Shown in pieces: positions 38,636 to 48,524 of a DNA stretch of 64,000 nt (within the stretch, counting starts at the first letter, position 1; the number at the start of each line of letters is the position of its first letter). The DNA comes from Nevskiaceae bacterium (GTDB lineage: Bacteria > Pseudomonadota > Gammaproteobacteria > Nevskiales > Nevskiaceae): contig SSEB01000001.1 of the NCBI GenBank assembly GCA_008012115.1, positions 1 to 64,000 of the forward strand, in the 5' to 3' direction. Under the pieces are notes generated by a model. That model did not search any database. It saw only the letters and a list, made by a program, of their open reading frames with translations, and was not told the origin of the DNA. The translations under genes were made by a program, and so were the position numbers.

Positions 38636-39240
38636 TCGCCCAGCTCCGCGGCGCGGTCCCACAGTTCACGCAGGTCGAAACCGCCCAGAGCGGTGATCAG
38701 CAGCGTCAGCACGCCGAAGCCCCACAGGCCGGTCTCCGCGCTGACCGTGGCGACGCCCGCGAGCTTGACCACGGACACCAGCACGCCCAGCACGAACACC
38801 TCGACCATGCTCCAGGGCTGCATCTGGCGCAGCGCATGCATGGCGCCGGCAAAGGCCGGCGGTACGTGGCCAAGGCGCAGCGGCAGCAGCACGTAGAGAT
38901 AGAGCGCGATCTGCAGCAGCGGGAAGAAGAAGATCGACAGGGCCGAGACCACGGCGATCAGCCCGACTTTGGAGTCGAAGGTGATCAGGATGATGTTCCA
39001 CAGCGTGGTTTCGCGGGTGATGCCGCCCAGCTCGACTTGCATCAGGGGATAGGCGTTGGCGATCAGCAGCACGATCATCGCGGCGACGGCCAGGGCCAGC
39101 ATGGCGTCGAGGTCGAGGCTGCGGTTGCTGTACAGCACGGCGCCGCATTGCGTGCAGCAGGCGGTCTGGCCGTGGTGCAGGGGCATCCGGCGGTAGACGC
39201 TGTCGCAGTGCTCGCAGATCACCAGTGCCGTTGTGTCCAT
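38632..39240 (-). CDS. pqiA: PqiA domain protein (first half)
   Basis: VICEHCDSVYRRMPLHHGQTACCTQCGAVLYSNRSLDLDAMLALAVAAMIVLLIANAYPLM. Confidence 0.9.
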   Translation of the reverse strand: MDTTALVICEHCDSVYRRMPLHHGQTACCTQCGAVLYSNRSLDLDAMLALAVAAMIVLLIANAYPLMQVELGGITRETTLWNIILITFDSKVGLIAVVSALSIFFFPLLQIALYLYVLLPLRLGHVPPAFAGAMHALRQMQPWSMVEVFVLGVLVSVVKLAGVATVSAETGLWGFGVLTLLITALGGFDLRELWDRAAELGE

Positions 39241-39486
39241 GCGTCGCGCGGGGTGGCGGACGGAATCGTCCCTGACGCGGGCGAGCCTATCAAAAATCGG
39301 CAGCCTGGGGAGAAACCCCCGAGAGCCGACCCGCAAAGCGTGAGGCGTTTCGCAACTTAAGAAAAATTTAGGCTTTTCCTAAGCCACAAATTAAGAACTC
39401 GCCGCCGCGGTCCGTCCTAGGCTGTGCGCCATCCGGTGAGCCATGGTTCCTGGGCCCTTTCGACACAACTTGAAGAGGATATTCCC

Positions 39487-40191
39487 ATGCAGGAAAGCAC
39501 CCCGCGTTACAACATCTACGCCGTGATCCACAAGGCGCTGCGCGCGATGATGGCCGACGCCCTGATCCGGGCCGGACGCACCGACTGGCAGGACGCCGCT
39601 GACCGCGGCGAAACGCTGGCGACGGTCCGCGGCCTGCTCGATTTCTGTGCCAGCCACCTCGAGCATGAGAACGACTTCGTGCACGCGGCGATGGAGGCGC
39701 GCCAGCCGGGTTCCAGCGCCGACGGCCAGGCCGACCACCGCGTGCATGTCAACGCCATCCGCGACCTGTGCGATCAGGCCGCCGCGGTCGAGGCTTTGCA
39801 GGGCGCCGACGCGGTCCGCGTCGGCGAGGCGCTGTACCGCAGCTTGGCAGTGTTCGTCGGCGAGAACTACGAGCACATGCATTTCGAGGAGACGCATAAC
39901 AACCAGGTGCTGTGGAGCCGCTACCAGGACCACGAGATCATGGCCATCGAGCACGCCATCCGCGCTTCGCTTCCGCCGCAGGAAAATGCCGTGGTGATGC
40001 GCTGGATGCTGCCCAACGTCAGCGCCCAGGAGCGTGCCCTGATCCTCTCGGACATGCGTGAGCAGGCGCCGCCGGAAGTGTTCCAGGGCGCGATGGGCCT
40101 GCTGCGGGTGCACCTGAGCGCAAGCGATTGGCAGAAGGCCGAGGCGGCCGTGCAGTCGGCAGGACCATCGCCGCTGGCTGCTGCGGCCTGA
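39487..40191 (+). CDS. Hemerythrin-like domain protein
   Basis: LLDFCASHLEHENDFVHAAME...YEHMHFEETHNNQVLWSRYQDHEI. Confidence 0.75.
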   Translation: MQESTPRYNIYAVIHKALRAMMADALIRAGRTDWQDAADRGETLATVRGLLDFCASHLEHENDFVHAAMEARQPGSSADGQADHRVHVNAIRDLCDQAAAVEALQGADAVRVGEALYRSLAVFVGENYEHMHFEETHNNQVLWSRYQDHEIMAIEHAIRASLPPQENAVVMRWMLPNVSAQERALILSDMREQAPPEVFQGAMGLLRVHLSASDWQKAEAAVQSAGPSPLAAAA

Positions 40192-41535
40192 TCAGGCGCG
40201 GGGAATGTCGACCAGCCGCAGCGGCCGGCGCACGTCGAGACGAAAGCGTCCGCGGCCGATCTTGTGCAGGGCCAGCGCATCGCAGCGTTCGCCCAGGCGA
40301 CGGTTGAGCAGGGTCAGGCGTGCTTCGAGGTTGTCGGAGAAGTCCGGCAGTTTCAGCGCCGGGTCCAGCCGCAGCTCGCGGTTGCTGAACTCGTTGCGGC
40401 CGTCGCGCAGGTAGTCGCCGAGCATGCGCCACAGGATGCAGCCGGCGACGCCCTTAATCAGGTACTGGTCGCCTATGAAGATGCTGTCGTTCTCCGCGTA
40501 GCGGCGCACCAGCAGTTCGGCGCCGGTGGCCGGGGCGGGCGCCATCGGTGCGGCCGCGACCGGCTCCGGCTCGTCGGCCTCCTGCAGCAGGCGCGCCATC
40601 GCGCCGAGCTGCGCGGCGAGGGTGACGAGGGCGTCCTCGTCGTCATAGCCGTAGCGGTTGGCGTCTGGACTCTCGGCGTAGAGCACGCCGAGCAGCTCGC
40701 CGCCGGCGAGGATCGGCACCGCGAGCTGGCTCTGCGGCTCGGCGAGGCCGGGGAAGGGAATCTCGGTGCGCAGCAGCTCGTCGAAGCCGCTGCGCTGCAC
40801 GGTGTCGCGCACCGCACGGCTGTAGCCGTAGTCGTTGGTCATGTAGGCGATGCGGATCGGTGTGCGCTGCTGCGCGGCGACACCGATCACGCCTTCGCCG
40901 AAGGCGATTTCCGAACCGATCCCGGACTCGCGGTAGCCGGTGCTGGCGACGGTGTACAGCCGGCCGCGCGCGCGGTCGTGCACCAGCAGCAGGGCATGCG
41001 CAATACCGAAGCCCTGGCGCAGCTGTGCCAGCGTCTCGTCGAGCAGGCTGCCGAGATCGGTGCAGGCGGCCATGGCGGTGCTGGACTTGTTAAGCGCCGC
41101 GAGCAGGTTGCGGCGCGGTGGCGCCGGCAGAGGCGCGACGCCGTCCACCGTTTCGATGTCGAGCACGCGATAGACGTCCGATCCCCGCAGCCGGAAGATG
41201 CCGCTCATGCCGGTATGCGAGGCGATGCCGGCCAGTCGCGCCTTCATCCTCTCGAACAGCGGCCCTTCGTTCTCGGTGCGCAGGTACTGCAGCGACAGGC
41301 GGTAGCTTTCGCCCGTCTCGCCCTGGGTGACGTAGAGCAGTGCCCTGGGGCGTGCCAGGATGTTCTCGCGGGTCTTGTTGAAGAACTGGAAGGTGAGGGC
41401 GACGTGCTCGTCGTCGAGGTATTCCACCTGCGATACGAAGGTGACGTTGGGCGTGCCGTCGGCGGCGCAGGTGGCGATGCTGCTGGGGATGCCGCTGTCG
41501 AGGCAGTGGCGGATACGGTCGACGCTGGGTTTCAC
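40192..41535 (-). CDS. PNPOx-like flavin-binding split-barrel + GAF domain protein
   Basis: GIPSSIATCAADGTPNVTFVSQVEYLDDEHVALTFQFFNKTRENI, then GAF-like VGVAAQQRTPIRIAYMTNDYGYSRAV...LLGVLYAES. Confidence 0.8.
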   Translation of the reverse strand: MKPSVDRIRHCLDSGIPSSIATCAADGTPNVTFVSQVEYLDDEHVALTFQFFNKTRENILARPRALLYVTQGETGESYRLSLQYLRTENEGPLFERMKARLAGIASHTGMSGIFRLRGSDVYRVLDIETVDGVAPLPAPPRRNLLAALNKSSTAMAACTDLGSLLDETLAQLRQGFGIAHALLLVHDRARGRLYTVASTGYRESGIGSEIAFGEGVIGVAAQQRTPIRIAYMTNDYGYSRAVRDTVQRSGFDELLRTEIPFPGLAEPQSQLAVPILAGGELLGVLYAESPDANRYGYDDEDALVTLAAQLGAMARLLQEADEPEPVAAAPMAPAPATGAELLVRRYAENDSIFIGDQYLIKGVAGCILWRMLGDYLRDGRNEFSNRELRLDPALKLPDFSDNLEARLTLLNRRLGERCDALALHKIGRGRFRLDVRRPLRLVDIPRA

Positions 41536-42023
41536 GTCAGCCTCGCTCCGGCCTTGGGCCCCGGTGTCTGCTGGTAGGCCGCCTCGGGCGTGAACTGCAC
41601 CGCGGCGACCGGCGTGGCGGCGCCCAGGAACACGGCACGGACCAGTTCCGCCGAAAAACCTAGTGGGGCGACTGCGCCCATGAACGCCTCGATATGGCGA
41701 CCAGCCAGGGCTTCGGCGCCCTCGGGGGTCGGGATCGGCCGCGCATCGCGGCCCTTGAGCTGCAGGGTGACGTGGGTCGCCGGTTCGTTGTAAACCACGG
41801 CGATGCGGCCGGTGGTGGCGATGTCGCGCAGCAGCGTCGTCGCCTGAAGGGCGTGGAAGACCAGAGTGACGCTGCGGCGGTCGGCCGAGACCTCGCAGCC
41901 GAGGCAGCGGGCCATCGACGGCAGGCCATCGACGCTGCTGGAGGAGGCGATCACGGAGTGGGGGCCGCAGACGAACGCGGCATGCTCTTCCGTCAGCGCG
42001 GCGCGGGTCTTTGGCGAGGGCAT
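41532..42023 (-). CDS. Pyridoxamine 5'-phosphate oxidase-like family protein
   Basis: Split-barrel-like sequence; 4 bp overlap with the neighbouring PNPOx-GAF gene. Confidence 0.6.
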   Translation of the reverse strand: MPSPKTRAALTEEHAAFVCGPHSVIASSSSVDGLPSMARCLGCEVSADRRSVTLVFHALQATTLLRDIATTGRIAVVYNEPATHVTLQLKGRDARPIPTPEGAEALAGRHIEAFMGAVAPLGFSAELVRAVFLGAATPVAAVQFTPEAAYQQTPGPKAGARLT

Positions 42024-42115
42024 GGGCAAATCATAACGAAATTTTTACGGCCGCCACCTGGGCGCCGGAAAGCACGACGCCGCCCGCAGGCGGCGTCGAC
42101 AAGACAACGGTGGCG

Positions 42116-43417
42116 CTACGGTGCCGGGATCGGCAGGCTGGCGAGATCGAGGTATTGTGGCGACGAGGTCAGGGGCAGGCTCATGCCGGCCCAGCCGATG
42201 ACGACATTGCGGGTGCTGCCGCCGATGTCGGTGACGGGGATCGTGGCATTGGCGCTGAAGCCGTTGAGCAAGGTGAGCGCATGGTTGGCAGCCAAGGTCC
42301 AGGCTACCGCCTTGTACTTGCCGGCGCTGTTGACCATCAGCAGCACGCAGTCCAGCGAGCCGCCGACCGCGACGCGCTGCACGATGCGATAACCCGACAG
42401 CTGAGTAGTCAGAGTTTTCAGCGCCTGATAAGCCGGTTTCGGGCTCAGGGTACTGGTGACGATGCCGAAATTCTGCTCGCTGTTGGTGGCGTCCGTGCCG
42501 TCGTTTTTCCAGTCGTACCAGATCGAGATCGGCACGTTGTTGAACAGGTTGATGAGCTGCATGCGCACCAGGAAGCTGGCCTGATCAGCCGTCGAGAGGC
42601 CGCCGAGAACGGTGGAGTAGCCCCACTCCCCACTGACGATGGGAATGGCGCCGCCGCTGCGGCCGGCGGGCGCCGACTGGTCGATCAGCCAGCGCAGGTA
42701 CTGGAACTCGCCGCTGACCGTTTCCGGCGTCGCGCCGCGGTAGGGGTGCACGCTGACGCCGTCGATGCAGTCGAGCACGCCGGAGCCGAGGAAGGGCGTG
42801 AGGAAGTTGTAGTCGATACCGGAGGTGACGCCGCCGATGACCGCAGCCGATGGCACGGCGCCGTGGATGGCGTCGCAGGTGGCCTTGGCCAGCGTGCTGT
42901 AGTCGGCGACGTTGGGCTGCGGTTTCCAGAAGGTGGCCAGATTCGGCTCGTTCCAGATTTCCCAGATTACGTTCTGCGACTGGAAGTGCAGTGCCGCAGC
43001 CCTGGCCCAGGCGGCAAAGGCGGCGACGCTTGAAGGGTTGCGCGGCGAATCGACGAAGACCGCGTGGGGCAGGCCGTTCTGCCACAACACCTCGACCTGC
43101 TCGTAGAGCGCATTGGAGTAGTCGAGGATGAAGTACGGCCGCATGCCGCGTTTGACGATGTTGGCGGCGAGCTCGTCGTAGGCCGACCAGTCGTAGACGC
43201 CTTTGACGTACTCGGTTGCGCTCCAGCTGAAGTCGGTGCGGACGATCTTGACTCCCGCCGCTGCCATCATGTCGAGATCTTGAGTGTTGCCTCGCGTGAA
43301 GTGGATGCTCAGGCCCGGGCTGTTGGCGATGCCCGGGGTCGGTAGCGACGCAGCGGGTGCCGCCAGCGGCGCGGCGAGGAGCAGGACCAGCGCGCAAATT
43401 CCATTTTTCAAAGCCAT
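42116..43417 (-). CDS. Secreted glycoside hydrolase, TIM-barrel clan GH-A-like
   Basis: Signal peptide; VIWEIWNEPNLATFW (NEP motif); IPIVSGEWGYS. Confidence 0.8.
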   Translation of the reverse strand: MALKNGICALVLLLAAPLAAPAASLPTPGIANSPGLSIHFTRGNTQDLDMMAAAGVKIVRTDFSWSATEYVKGVYDWSAYDELAANIVKRGMRPYFILDYSNALYEQVEVLWQNGLPHAVFVDSPRNPSSVAAFAAWARAAALHFQSQNVIWEIWNEPNLATFWKPQPNVADYSTLAKATCDAIHGAVPSAAVIGGVTSGIDYNFLTPFLGSGVLDCIDGVSVHPYRGATPETVSGEFQYLRWLIDQSAPAGRSGGAIPIVSGEWGYSTVLGGLSTADQASFLVRMQLINLFNNVPISIWYDWKNDGTDATNSEQNFGIVTSTLSPKPAYQALKTLTTQLSGYRIVQRVAVGGSLDCVLLMVNSAGKYKAVAWTLAANHALTLLNGFSANATIPVTDIGGSTRNVVIGWAGMSLPLTSSPQYLDLASLPIPAP

Positions 43418-43621
43418 GAATCGTTCCCTGTTTCTGATGGTGCCGAGGACGGAGCAAGTCCTGCGCCTGAATCTGGGTGCCAGAATACGGACGCGGGAGC
43501 GCGATGGCTGTAGGCAATTCCTACCGGGCGTGTACGCCGATCCACCCGCATGCGACCGCTGGTCGGTCGCGATCCCATCACCCGGCGCTGCAGCGGCGCC
43601 GGATTTCCAGCGCCGCGCATG

Positions 43622-43648
43622 AAAAAAGCCGGCCCTTGCGGGCCGGCT
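43622..43648 (-). terminator. Rho-independent terminator downstream of P450 gene
   Basis: Minus strand AGCCGGCCCGCAAGGGCCGGCTTTTTT. Confidence 0.85.
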
Positions 43649-43678
43649 CGGTACGCATCCGCTGCGACGCCGCGACGA

Positions 43679-45049
43679 TCAGTGGCGATAGCCTTTCACG
43701 CGGACCTTGAAGTCCATTGCCGGTCCTGGTGTTGGCGCGGTCTTGGTTTTCAGGACGTAGTTGGGCGATTCAAGTTCGAGGTCCAGCTTGTAGAACACGC
43801 GCGCCATGGTCAGCACCAGCAGAATCTCGGCGAGGCTCTTGCCGAGGCAGGTGTGCGGGCCGCGGCCGTAGGGCGAATAGGCGCCCGGCTTCATGTGCTC
43901 GGCGCGCGGCTTCTGGTAGCGGTCGATGTCGAACTTGCGGGCCTCGGGGAAATACTCGTCCATGAAGTGCGTGACGCTGGTGCCGATGTACATCATCTCG
44001 CCTTTCTTGATCAGATGGCCGTCGAAGATGAAATCCTTGGTCGCGGTGCGCATCTGCGCGACGGCGATCGGATACAGGCGCATGGTTTCCATGATGGCGC
44101 CGTTGAGCGCCGGCAGCTTCTTCATCAGACCTTCTTCGTCCACCTCGTCGCCGCTGGCGAAGAGTTCGTCCACTTCCTTGTAGACGCGCGCCTTGACCTC
44201 GGGATGCTTGAGCACGGTGTAGACGATGGCCGAGGTCGTATTGGCCACGGTATCGAGACCGGCGACATAGGGGCCGGTGATGGAGACGATCAGGTCGCTG
44301 GCCGGCATGATGTGCGGCGTTTCGATGTGCGCCGCCATGATGTCGTCGATCAGGTTGCGGTCCTCCGGCTTGATCCTGCTGTAGCGCTCCTTGCCGTAGG
44401 CGATCATCTTCTCGCCGAGCTCGACGACACGGGCGCGCGCTTTCTTGTACTTGGGATTCTTCAACAGGATCTTCGGGCGCTGGCGCGTGACCAGCACGTT
44501 GAGGATGTAGAGAATCGTGGTGCGGATGTCCTTGACGTACTCCAGCGGCGCGGAGCCGGTGAGGATGGTGCCGAGCTGGTCGGTGACCATGTACTGCATG
44601 GCTTCGACGACAGGGACTTCCTTGCCCACCGGCCAGTCGCGCTTGAACACGTTGTCGGTGATCTTGATCAGCTCGTTGTAGCGGCCCTTGAGCGATTCCT
44701 TGGAGTAGCCGCGACGCATGATGTCGCGCAGTTCCTTGTGGCTCTCGCCGTCTTCGCCGGTCAGCATGCGCTTGGCGCCGTACTCACCAACCAGACCCTC
44801 CCAGAACTCCTTGGAGCGCAGGCTCTCCTTGCCCTCGCGCGTGCCGAGGAAGGTGGCCGCTTCGACGCCGGCGATCACCGCGTAGCTCTGGCCCAGCAGC
44901 TTGACGCGGAACACCGAGCCGTACTTGCGATAGCAATCGACGAAGAACTGCGCCGGATCCTTGGCCATCGCCAGCACGTTGCCCAGATAGGGAATGCCGG
45001 GCACTTGCGGGGTCTTTTTCAGGGCAACGGATTCAGCGACGGCGCTCAT
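43679..45049 (-). CDS. Cytochrome P450
   Basis: AGLDTVANTTSA (I-helix), ETMR (K-helix), YGRGPHTCLGKSLAEI (heme loop). Confidence 0.95.
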   Translation of the reverse strand: MSAVAESVALKKTPQVPGIPYLGNVLAMAKDPAQFFVDCYRKYGSVFRVKLLGQSYAVIAGVEAATFLGTREGKESLRSKEFWEGLVGEYGAKRMLTGEDGESHKELRDIMRRGYSKESLKGRYNELIKITDNVFKRDWPVGKEVPVVEAMQYMVTDQLGTILTGSAPLEYVKDIRTTILYILNVLVTRQRPKILLKNPKYKKARARVVELGEKMIAYGKERYSRIKPEDRNLIDDIMAAHIETPHIMPASDLIVSITGPYVAGLDTVANTTSAIVYTVLKHPEVKARVYKEVDELFASGDEVDEEGLMKKLPALNGAIMETMRLYPIAVAQMRTATKDFIFDGHLIKKGEMMYIGTSVTHFMDEYFPEARKFDIDRYQKPRAEHMKPGAYSPYGRGPHTCLGKSLAEILLVLTMARVFYKLDLELESPNYVLKTKTAPTPGPAMDFKVRVKGYRH

Positions 45050-45196
45050 GACGATCTCCTCAGGAATCAATATCTTGCATTGAACATACTGCATGCCAAG
45101 CGTCCGGAGTAGCTACAAACGGACGAGTTTTTGGAATCGATTCCAGAAATTCAGTGTAAAGCGCTGAACCTGTGGCGTATAGACGGGTCACAAATC

Positions 45197-45279
45197 CGTG
45201 GGCGCGGGCGCCCACGCCACGGCCATGGAGCGTGGCGCAAGCGGACCCGGGACTGTCCGGCGGGCCGGACAGTCCCGGG
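45197..45279. other. Two adjacent perfect long palindromes
   Basis: CGTGGGCGC-GG-GCGCCCACG at 45197-45216 and CCCGGGACTGTCCGGC-GG-GCCGGACAGTCCCGGG at 45246-45279. Confidence 0.85.
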
Positions 45280-45430
45280 ATGAGCGACCGACATAACGTT
45301 GGCTTGAACCACCGCTGGCCTTGGTCATCGCATCAGGGTGTGGCCTCTCTCCCCGGCGGGCGACTGCCGGGAGAGCTTTTTCCGGCGCGCTACCATAGGG
45401 TCATCCATCTCTCAGGGATGAGGAGGACAG

Positions 45431-46240
45431 ATGAGTCGTAATTTCTGGATTGGCACGGTCGTGGCTCTGCTGCTGGCCGCAGCGGGCACGTATGTCTTCT
45501 TCAGTCGCATGACAAACGATACCAGCGGCGAAACCGCCGCCGCGCCGCAAACCTTACCGGCGGCGCAACCGGAGCCCGCACCTGCGCCGCCAGCGGCGGA
45601 GGAACACCATCCGGTGAGCGAGCCGCAGGCTCCCGGCCTGCCGGCGTTGCCGGACAGCGATAGCGCGGTGCACGAGGCGCTGGCCGGGGTTTTTGGCGCC
45701 GCTACGCTGAAGACGCTGCTGTTGCCGCAGAACATCGTGCGGAATCTTGTGGCCACCATCAACAGCCTTGATGATTCGGCGCCAGTGGCGGCGCGGTTGC
45801 GACCGCTCGCGCATGTGCCGGGATCGCCGGTGGTGGACGGCGAGGGCGATGCGCTGACGCTGAGCCCCAAGAACAGCGCCCGCTACACCCCCTATGTCGA
45901 CGCGATGCGTCAGGCAGGCGGCCGCCGCGCGGGCCAGGTCTACCTGCGCCTGTATCCGTTGTTCCAGTCGGCCTACGAGGAAATGGGCTTCAAAGGACGC
46001 TATTTCAACGACCGGCTGGTGCAGATCATCGATCACCTGCTGGCGACGCCGAAGGTGCTAGCCCCGATCCAGCTGCTGCGACCCAAGGTGCTCTACGAAT
46101 TCGAGGACTCCGATCTGGAAGCACGTTCCTGGGGTCAGAAGCTGCTGATCCGCATGGGGTCCGAGAACGAGGCGGTGGTGAAGGCCTGGCTGCGCGAGGT
46201 GCGCGCCACCGTGGTGGCGCAGCCGCCGCCCAAGGAATGA
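45431..46240 (+). CDS. DUF3014 domain-containing protein
   Basis: MSRNFWIGTVVALLLAAAGTYVFF...Pro-rich linker...LPDSDSAVHEALAGVFG...RYTPYVDAMRQAGGRRAGQVYLRLYPLFQSAYEEMGF. Confidence 0.85.
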   Translation: MSRNFWIGTVVALLLAAAGTYVFFSRMTNDTSGETAAAPQTLPAAQPEPAPAPPAAEEHHPVSEPQAPGLPALPDSDSAVHEALAGVFGAATLKTLLLPQNIVRNLVATINSLDDSAPVAARLRPLAHVPGSPVVDGEGDALTLSPKNSARYTPYVDAMRQAGGRRAGQVYLRLYPLFQSAYEEMGFKGRYFNDRLVQIIDHLLATPKVLAPIQLLRPKVLYEFEDSDLEARSWGQKLLIRMGSENEAVVKAWLREVRATVVAQPPPKE

Positions 46241-46273
46241 AGTGAGAGGCGTGAGCGTTCGGGGGAGCGCATC

Positions 46274-46945
46274 GTGAACATCAGCTATCAGTTTCTGTTC
46301 GAGGACGGCACCCGGCATCGTGTGGATGTCGATGTGCAGCGCAAGGCGGCTGCAGTCAGTGCTGCGCTGCCGGAGTGGACGCGGCTTGGCTGCAGCCGTT
46401 GCCCCAACTGCCCGTTGTCGCCTGAACAGCACAGCCATTGTCCGACCGCGGTCGATCTGGCGCCGACCGTTACCGCCTTCGCGCCGATCATCTCGCACCG
46501 CCAGGCGCGCGTGGAGGTGCAGATGCCGGAGCGCACCATCAGTCGCGATTGCCAGGTGCAGCAGGCGCTCAGTTCGCTGGTGGCCCTGATCATGGCGACC
46601 AGTGCCTGTCCCATCCTCGGACGCATGCGCGGCCTGGCAATGACGCACCTGCCGTTTGCCACGCTGGAGGAAACCCTGTTCCGCAACGTGGGCGCCTACC
46701 TGCTGCTGCAGTTCCAGATCCACAAGCAGGGCGGCACACCCGACTGGGACCTGCAAGGGCTGAGCGAACACTTTGCGCGGCTGGAGGTGCTCAACAAGGC
46801 GTTCAAGAAGCGCGTCGACGCCGCCGCCAAGCAGGACGCTGCGATCAACGCGGTCAGCGCGCTGGGCGTGCTGTCGATGGGCATAGGCCTGTCTATCGAC
46901 GATCAGCTCAGCGAACTGAGCGCCTTCGCCATGTTGCCCGCCTGA
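46274..46945 (+). CDS. Conserved hypothetical protein with Cys cluster (CSRCPNCP)
   Basis: MNISYQFLFEDGTRHRVDVDVQR...LGCSRCPNCPLSPEQHSHCPTAVDLAP. Confidence 0.7.
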   Translation: MNISYQFLFEDGTRHRVDVDVQRKAAAVSAALPEWTRLGCSRCPNCPLSPEQHSHCPTAVDLAPTVTAFAPIISHRQARVEVQMPERTISRDCQVQQALSSLVALIMATSACPILGRMRGLAMTHLPFATLEETLFRNVGAYLLLQFQIHKQGGTPDWDLQGLSEHFARLEVLNKAFKKRVDAAAKQDAAINAVSALGVLSMGIGLSIDDQLSELSAFAMLPA

Positions 46946-46951
46946 ACGGCC

Positions 46952-48337
46952 TTACGCAGACTCGAGTTCCTCCAGCGCCTCGCGGCTGTAGACCGCGAGC
47001 TTCTGCAGGTGCGGCACGGTGTCGCGACAGCCGGTGAAGCCGAAGTTGAGCGCATCGGCGTAGCTGATCACGGTGATGTTGAGGCCATAGCCCTGGAACG
47101 GGATCGACATCGGGTAGTAGGCCTCCATGCGCCAGCCGCGGAAATACAGCGGTTGCGTCGGTCCCGGCACGTTGGAGATGACCACGTTGAAGGCCGGTCG
47201 CACGCGCCCGGCTGCGCCGGGGATCTGCGACAGCAGCATCGGCGTCATCAGCATCGCGCTGTACTGCATGATGCCGTTCTTGGTCATGCCCTGGAGCTGC
47301 GCCTTGGCCTCGCGCGTGGAGGCAACGATTGCGGCGAAGCGCTCGGCGGGATCGTCAATATCGGTGCCCAGCGTCGCCAGGATCGAGCCAACCGCGTTGC
47401 CGCCGCCCGGATCGTCCTTAGGCCGGATGTTGACCGGTACCATCGCGGTCAGCGACTGCTCGGGCAGCGATTCCTGCTCGCCAAGCAGGCGGCGCAGTGC
47501 CGAGCCGCACAACGCAAGTACCAGATCGTTCAGTGTGCCGCCATGCCGCTTGGCGGTGCGCTTGAGGCGCTCGATTGGGAACTGCTGCGTCGCGAAGCGG
47601 CGATTGCGGCTGATCCTGCGGTTGAGTGCCGACTTCGGCGACTGCATCGGTGCGACCAGCACTTTCGGGCTGCCGTCCTTAGGTTTGCGCAGCGCCTGGC
47701 CCAGCGACTGGGCGATGTGGCGTGCAGTGCCGGCCTGTTCGCGCGCCAGCGCCAGCAGCGCCGACAGCGTCGGCACGGGCGTGCCGCTGCGCGCCGATTC
47801 GCGTTCCGGCGGTTTGCGCGCGAAGAACATCGGCGTGTCGCGCTCAGCCGGATCGGTGTCGAGGCCACGCGCCATCAGGCGCGTGCCGGTGTAGCCGTCG
47901 ACCAGGGCGTGATGGACCTTGAAGTAGATCGCGAAGCGCCCGCCCTCGAGGCCCTCGATGAAATGCACCTCCCAGGGCGGTCTGCGGAAATCGATGCGAT
48001 GGCTGTGCAGCCGCGACACGAGAATGCCGAGCTCGCGCTCGTCGCCAGGCGAGGGCAGCGCCGAGCGGCGCACGTGGTACTCGACATCGAAGTCGTCATC
48101 CTCGACCCAGGCCTGCAGCGGATGCGCCAGAAGACCGGGATACTTGAGCTTGAGGTTCCACGGTGCGTGCACCGTGACCGCTTCGCGAATCTCATCCATC
48201 AGGCGGCGCAGGAAATCCGGCGGCGCGTCGGGCGGCGGCGAGAACGGCGCCAGCGAGCCCACATGCATCATCGTTTCTCGGGTCTCGCCCGCGAGGAAAC
48301 TCCAATCGAGTGGGTTGAGATGCTTGACCGTGCCCAT
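46952..48337 (-). CDS. Wax ester synthase/diacylglycerol acyltransferase (WS/DGAT) family
   Basis: LNPLDWSFLAGET...FKVHHALVDGYTGTRLM (HHxxxDG); NVVISNVPGP. Confidence 0.93.
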   Translation of the reverse strand: MGTVKHLNPLDWSFLAGETRETMMHVGSLAPFSPPPDAPPDFLRRLMDEIREAVTVHAPWNLKLKYPGLLAHPLQAWVEDDDFDVEYHVRRSALPSPGDERELGILVSRLHSHRIDFRRPPWEVHFIEGLEGGRFAIYFKVHHALVDGYTGTRLMARGLDTDPAERDTPMFFARKPPERESARSGTPVPTLSALLALAREQAGTARHIAQSLGQALRKPKDGSPKVLVAPMQSPKSALNRRISRNRRFATQQFPIERLKRTAKRHGGTLNDLVLALCGSALRRLLGEQESLPEQSLTAMVPVNIRPKDDPGGGNAVGSILATLGTDIDDPAERFAAIVASTREAKAQLQGMTKNGIMQYSAMLMTPMLLSQIPGAAGRVRPAFNVVISNVPGPTQPLYFRGWRMEAYYPMSIPFQGYGLNITVISYADALNFGFTGCRDTVPHLQKLAVYSREALEELESA

Positions 48338-48524
48338 GCTCCCCTCCGTTTGTCGTTATGCGGCGATGGTAGCGCGTTCGCCGTTTCGTGAAACCTTTTA
48401 TATAACTGGAAGATATTTACAACGTATTTAATATTAGTTTGTTGTTGAATGGTGGCTGCCTAGAATCGCTGTACTGCCAGACCGCGCAACCGTATGCGCA
48501 ATCCGGTTCATCGGAGAGATTCGG

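Noticed and set aside
38006-39240. Two adjacent PqiA genes as a frameshifted pseudogene
   Set aside because: Each half has its own Cys-rich N-terminus and start with an ATGA-type overlap. Split PqiA genes are a known arrangement in related proteobacteria.
43540-43560. CCACCCGCATGCGACCGCTGG as an element terminus
   Set aside because: Not followed by an AT core or a partner terminus 112 bp away.
47009-48391. 460-aa plus-strand ORF opposite WS/DGAT
   Set aside because: Shadow ORF; the HHxxxDG acyltransferase is on the minus strand.
48390-48460. AT-rich tract between the WS/DGAT and rhodanese genes as a tenth repeat copy
   Set aside because: No CCACCCGCT/AGCGGGTGG termini at 112 bp spacing; likely just a divergent promoter region.
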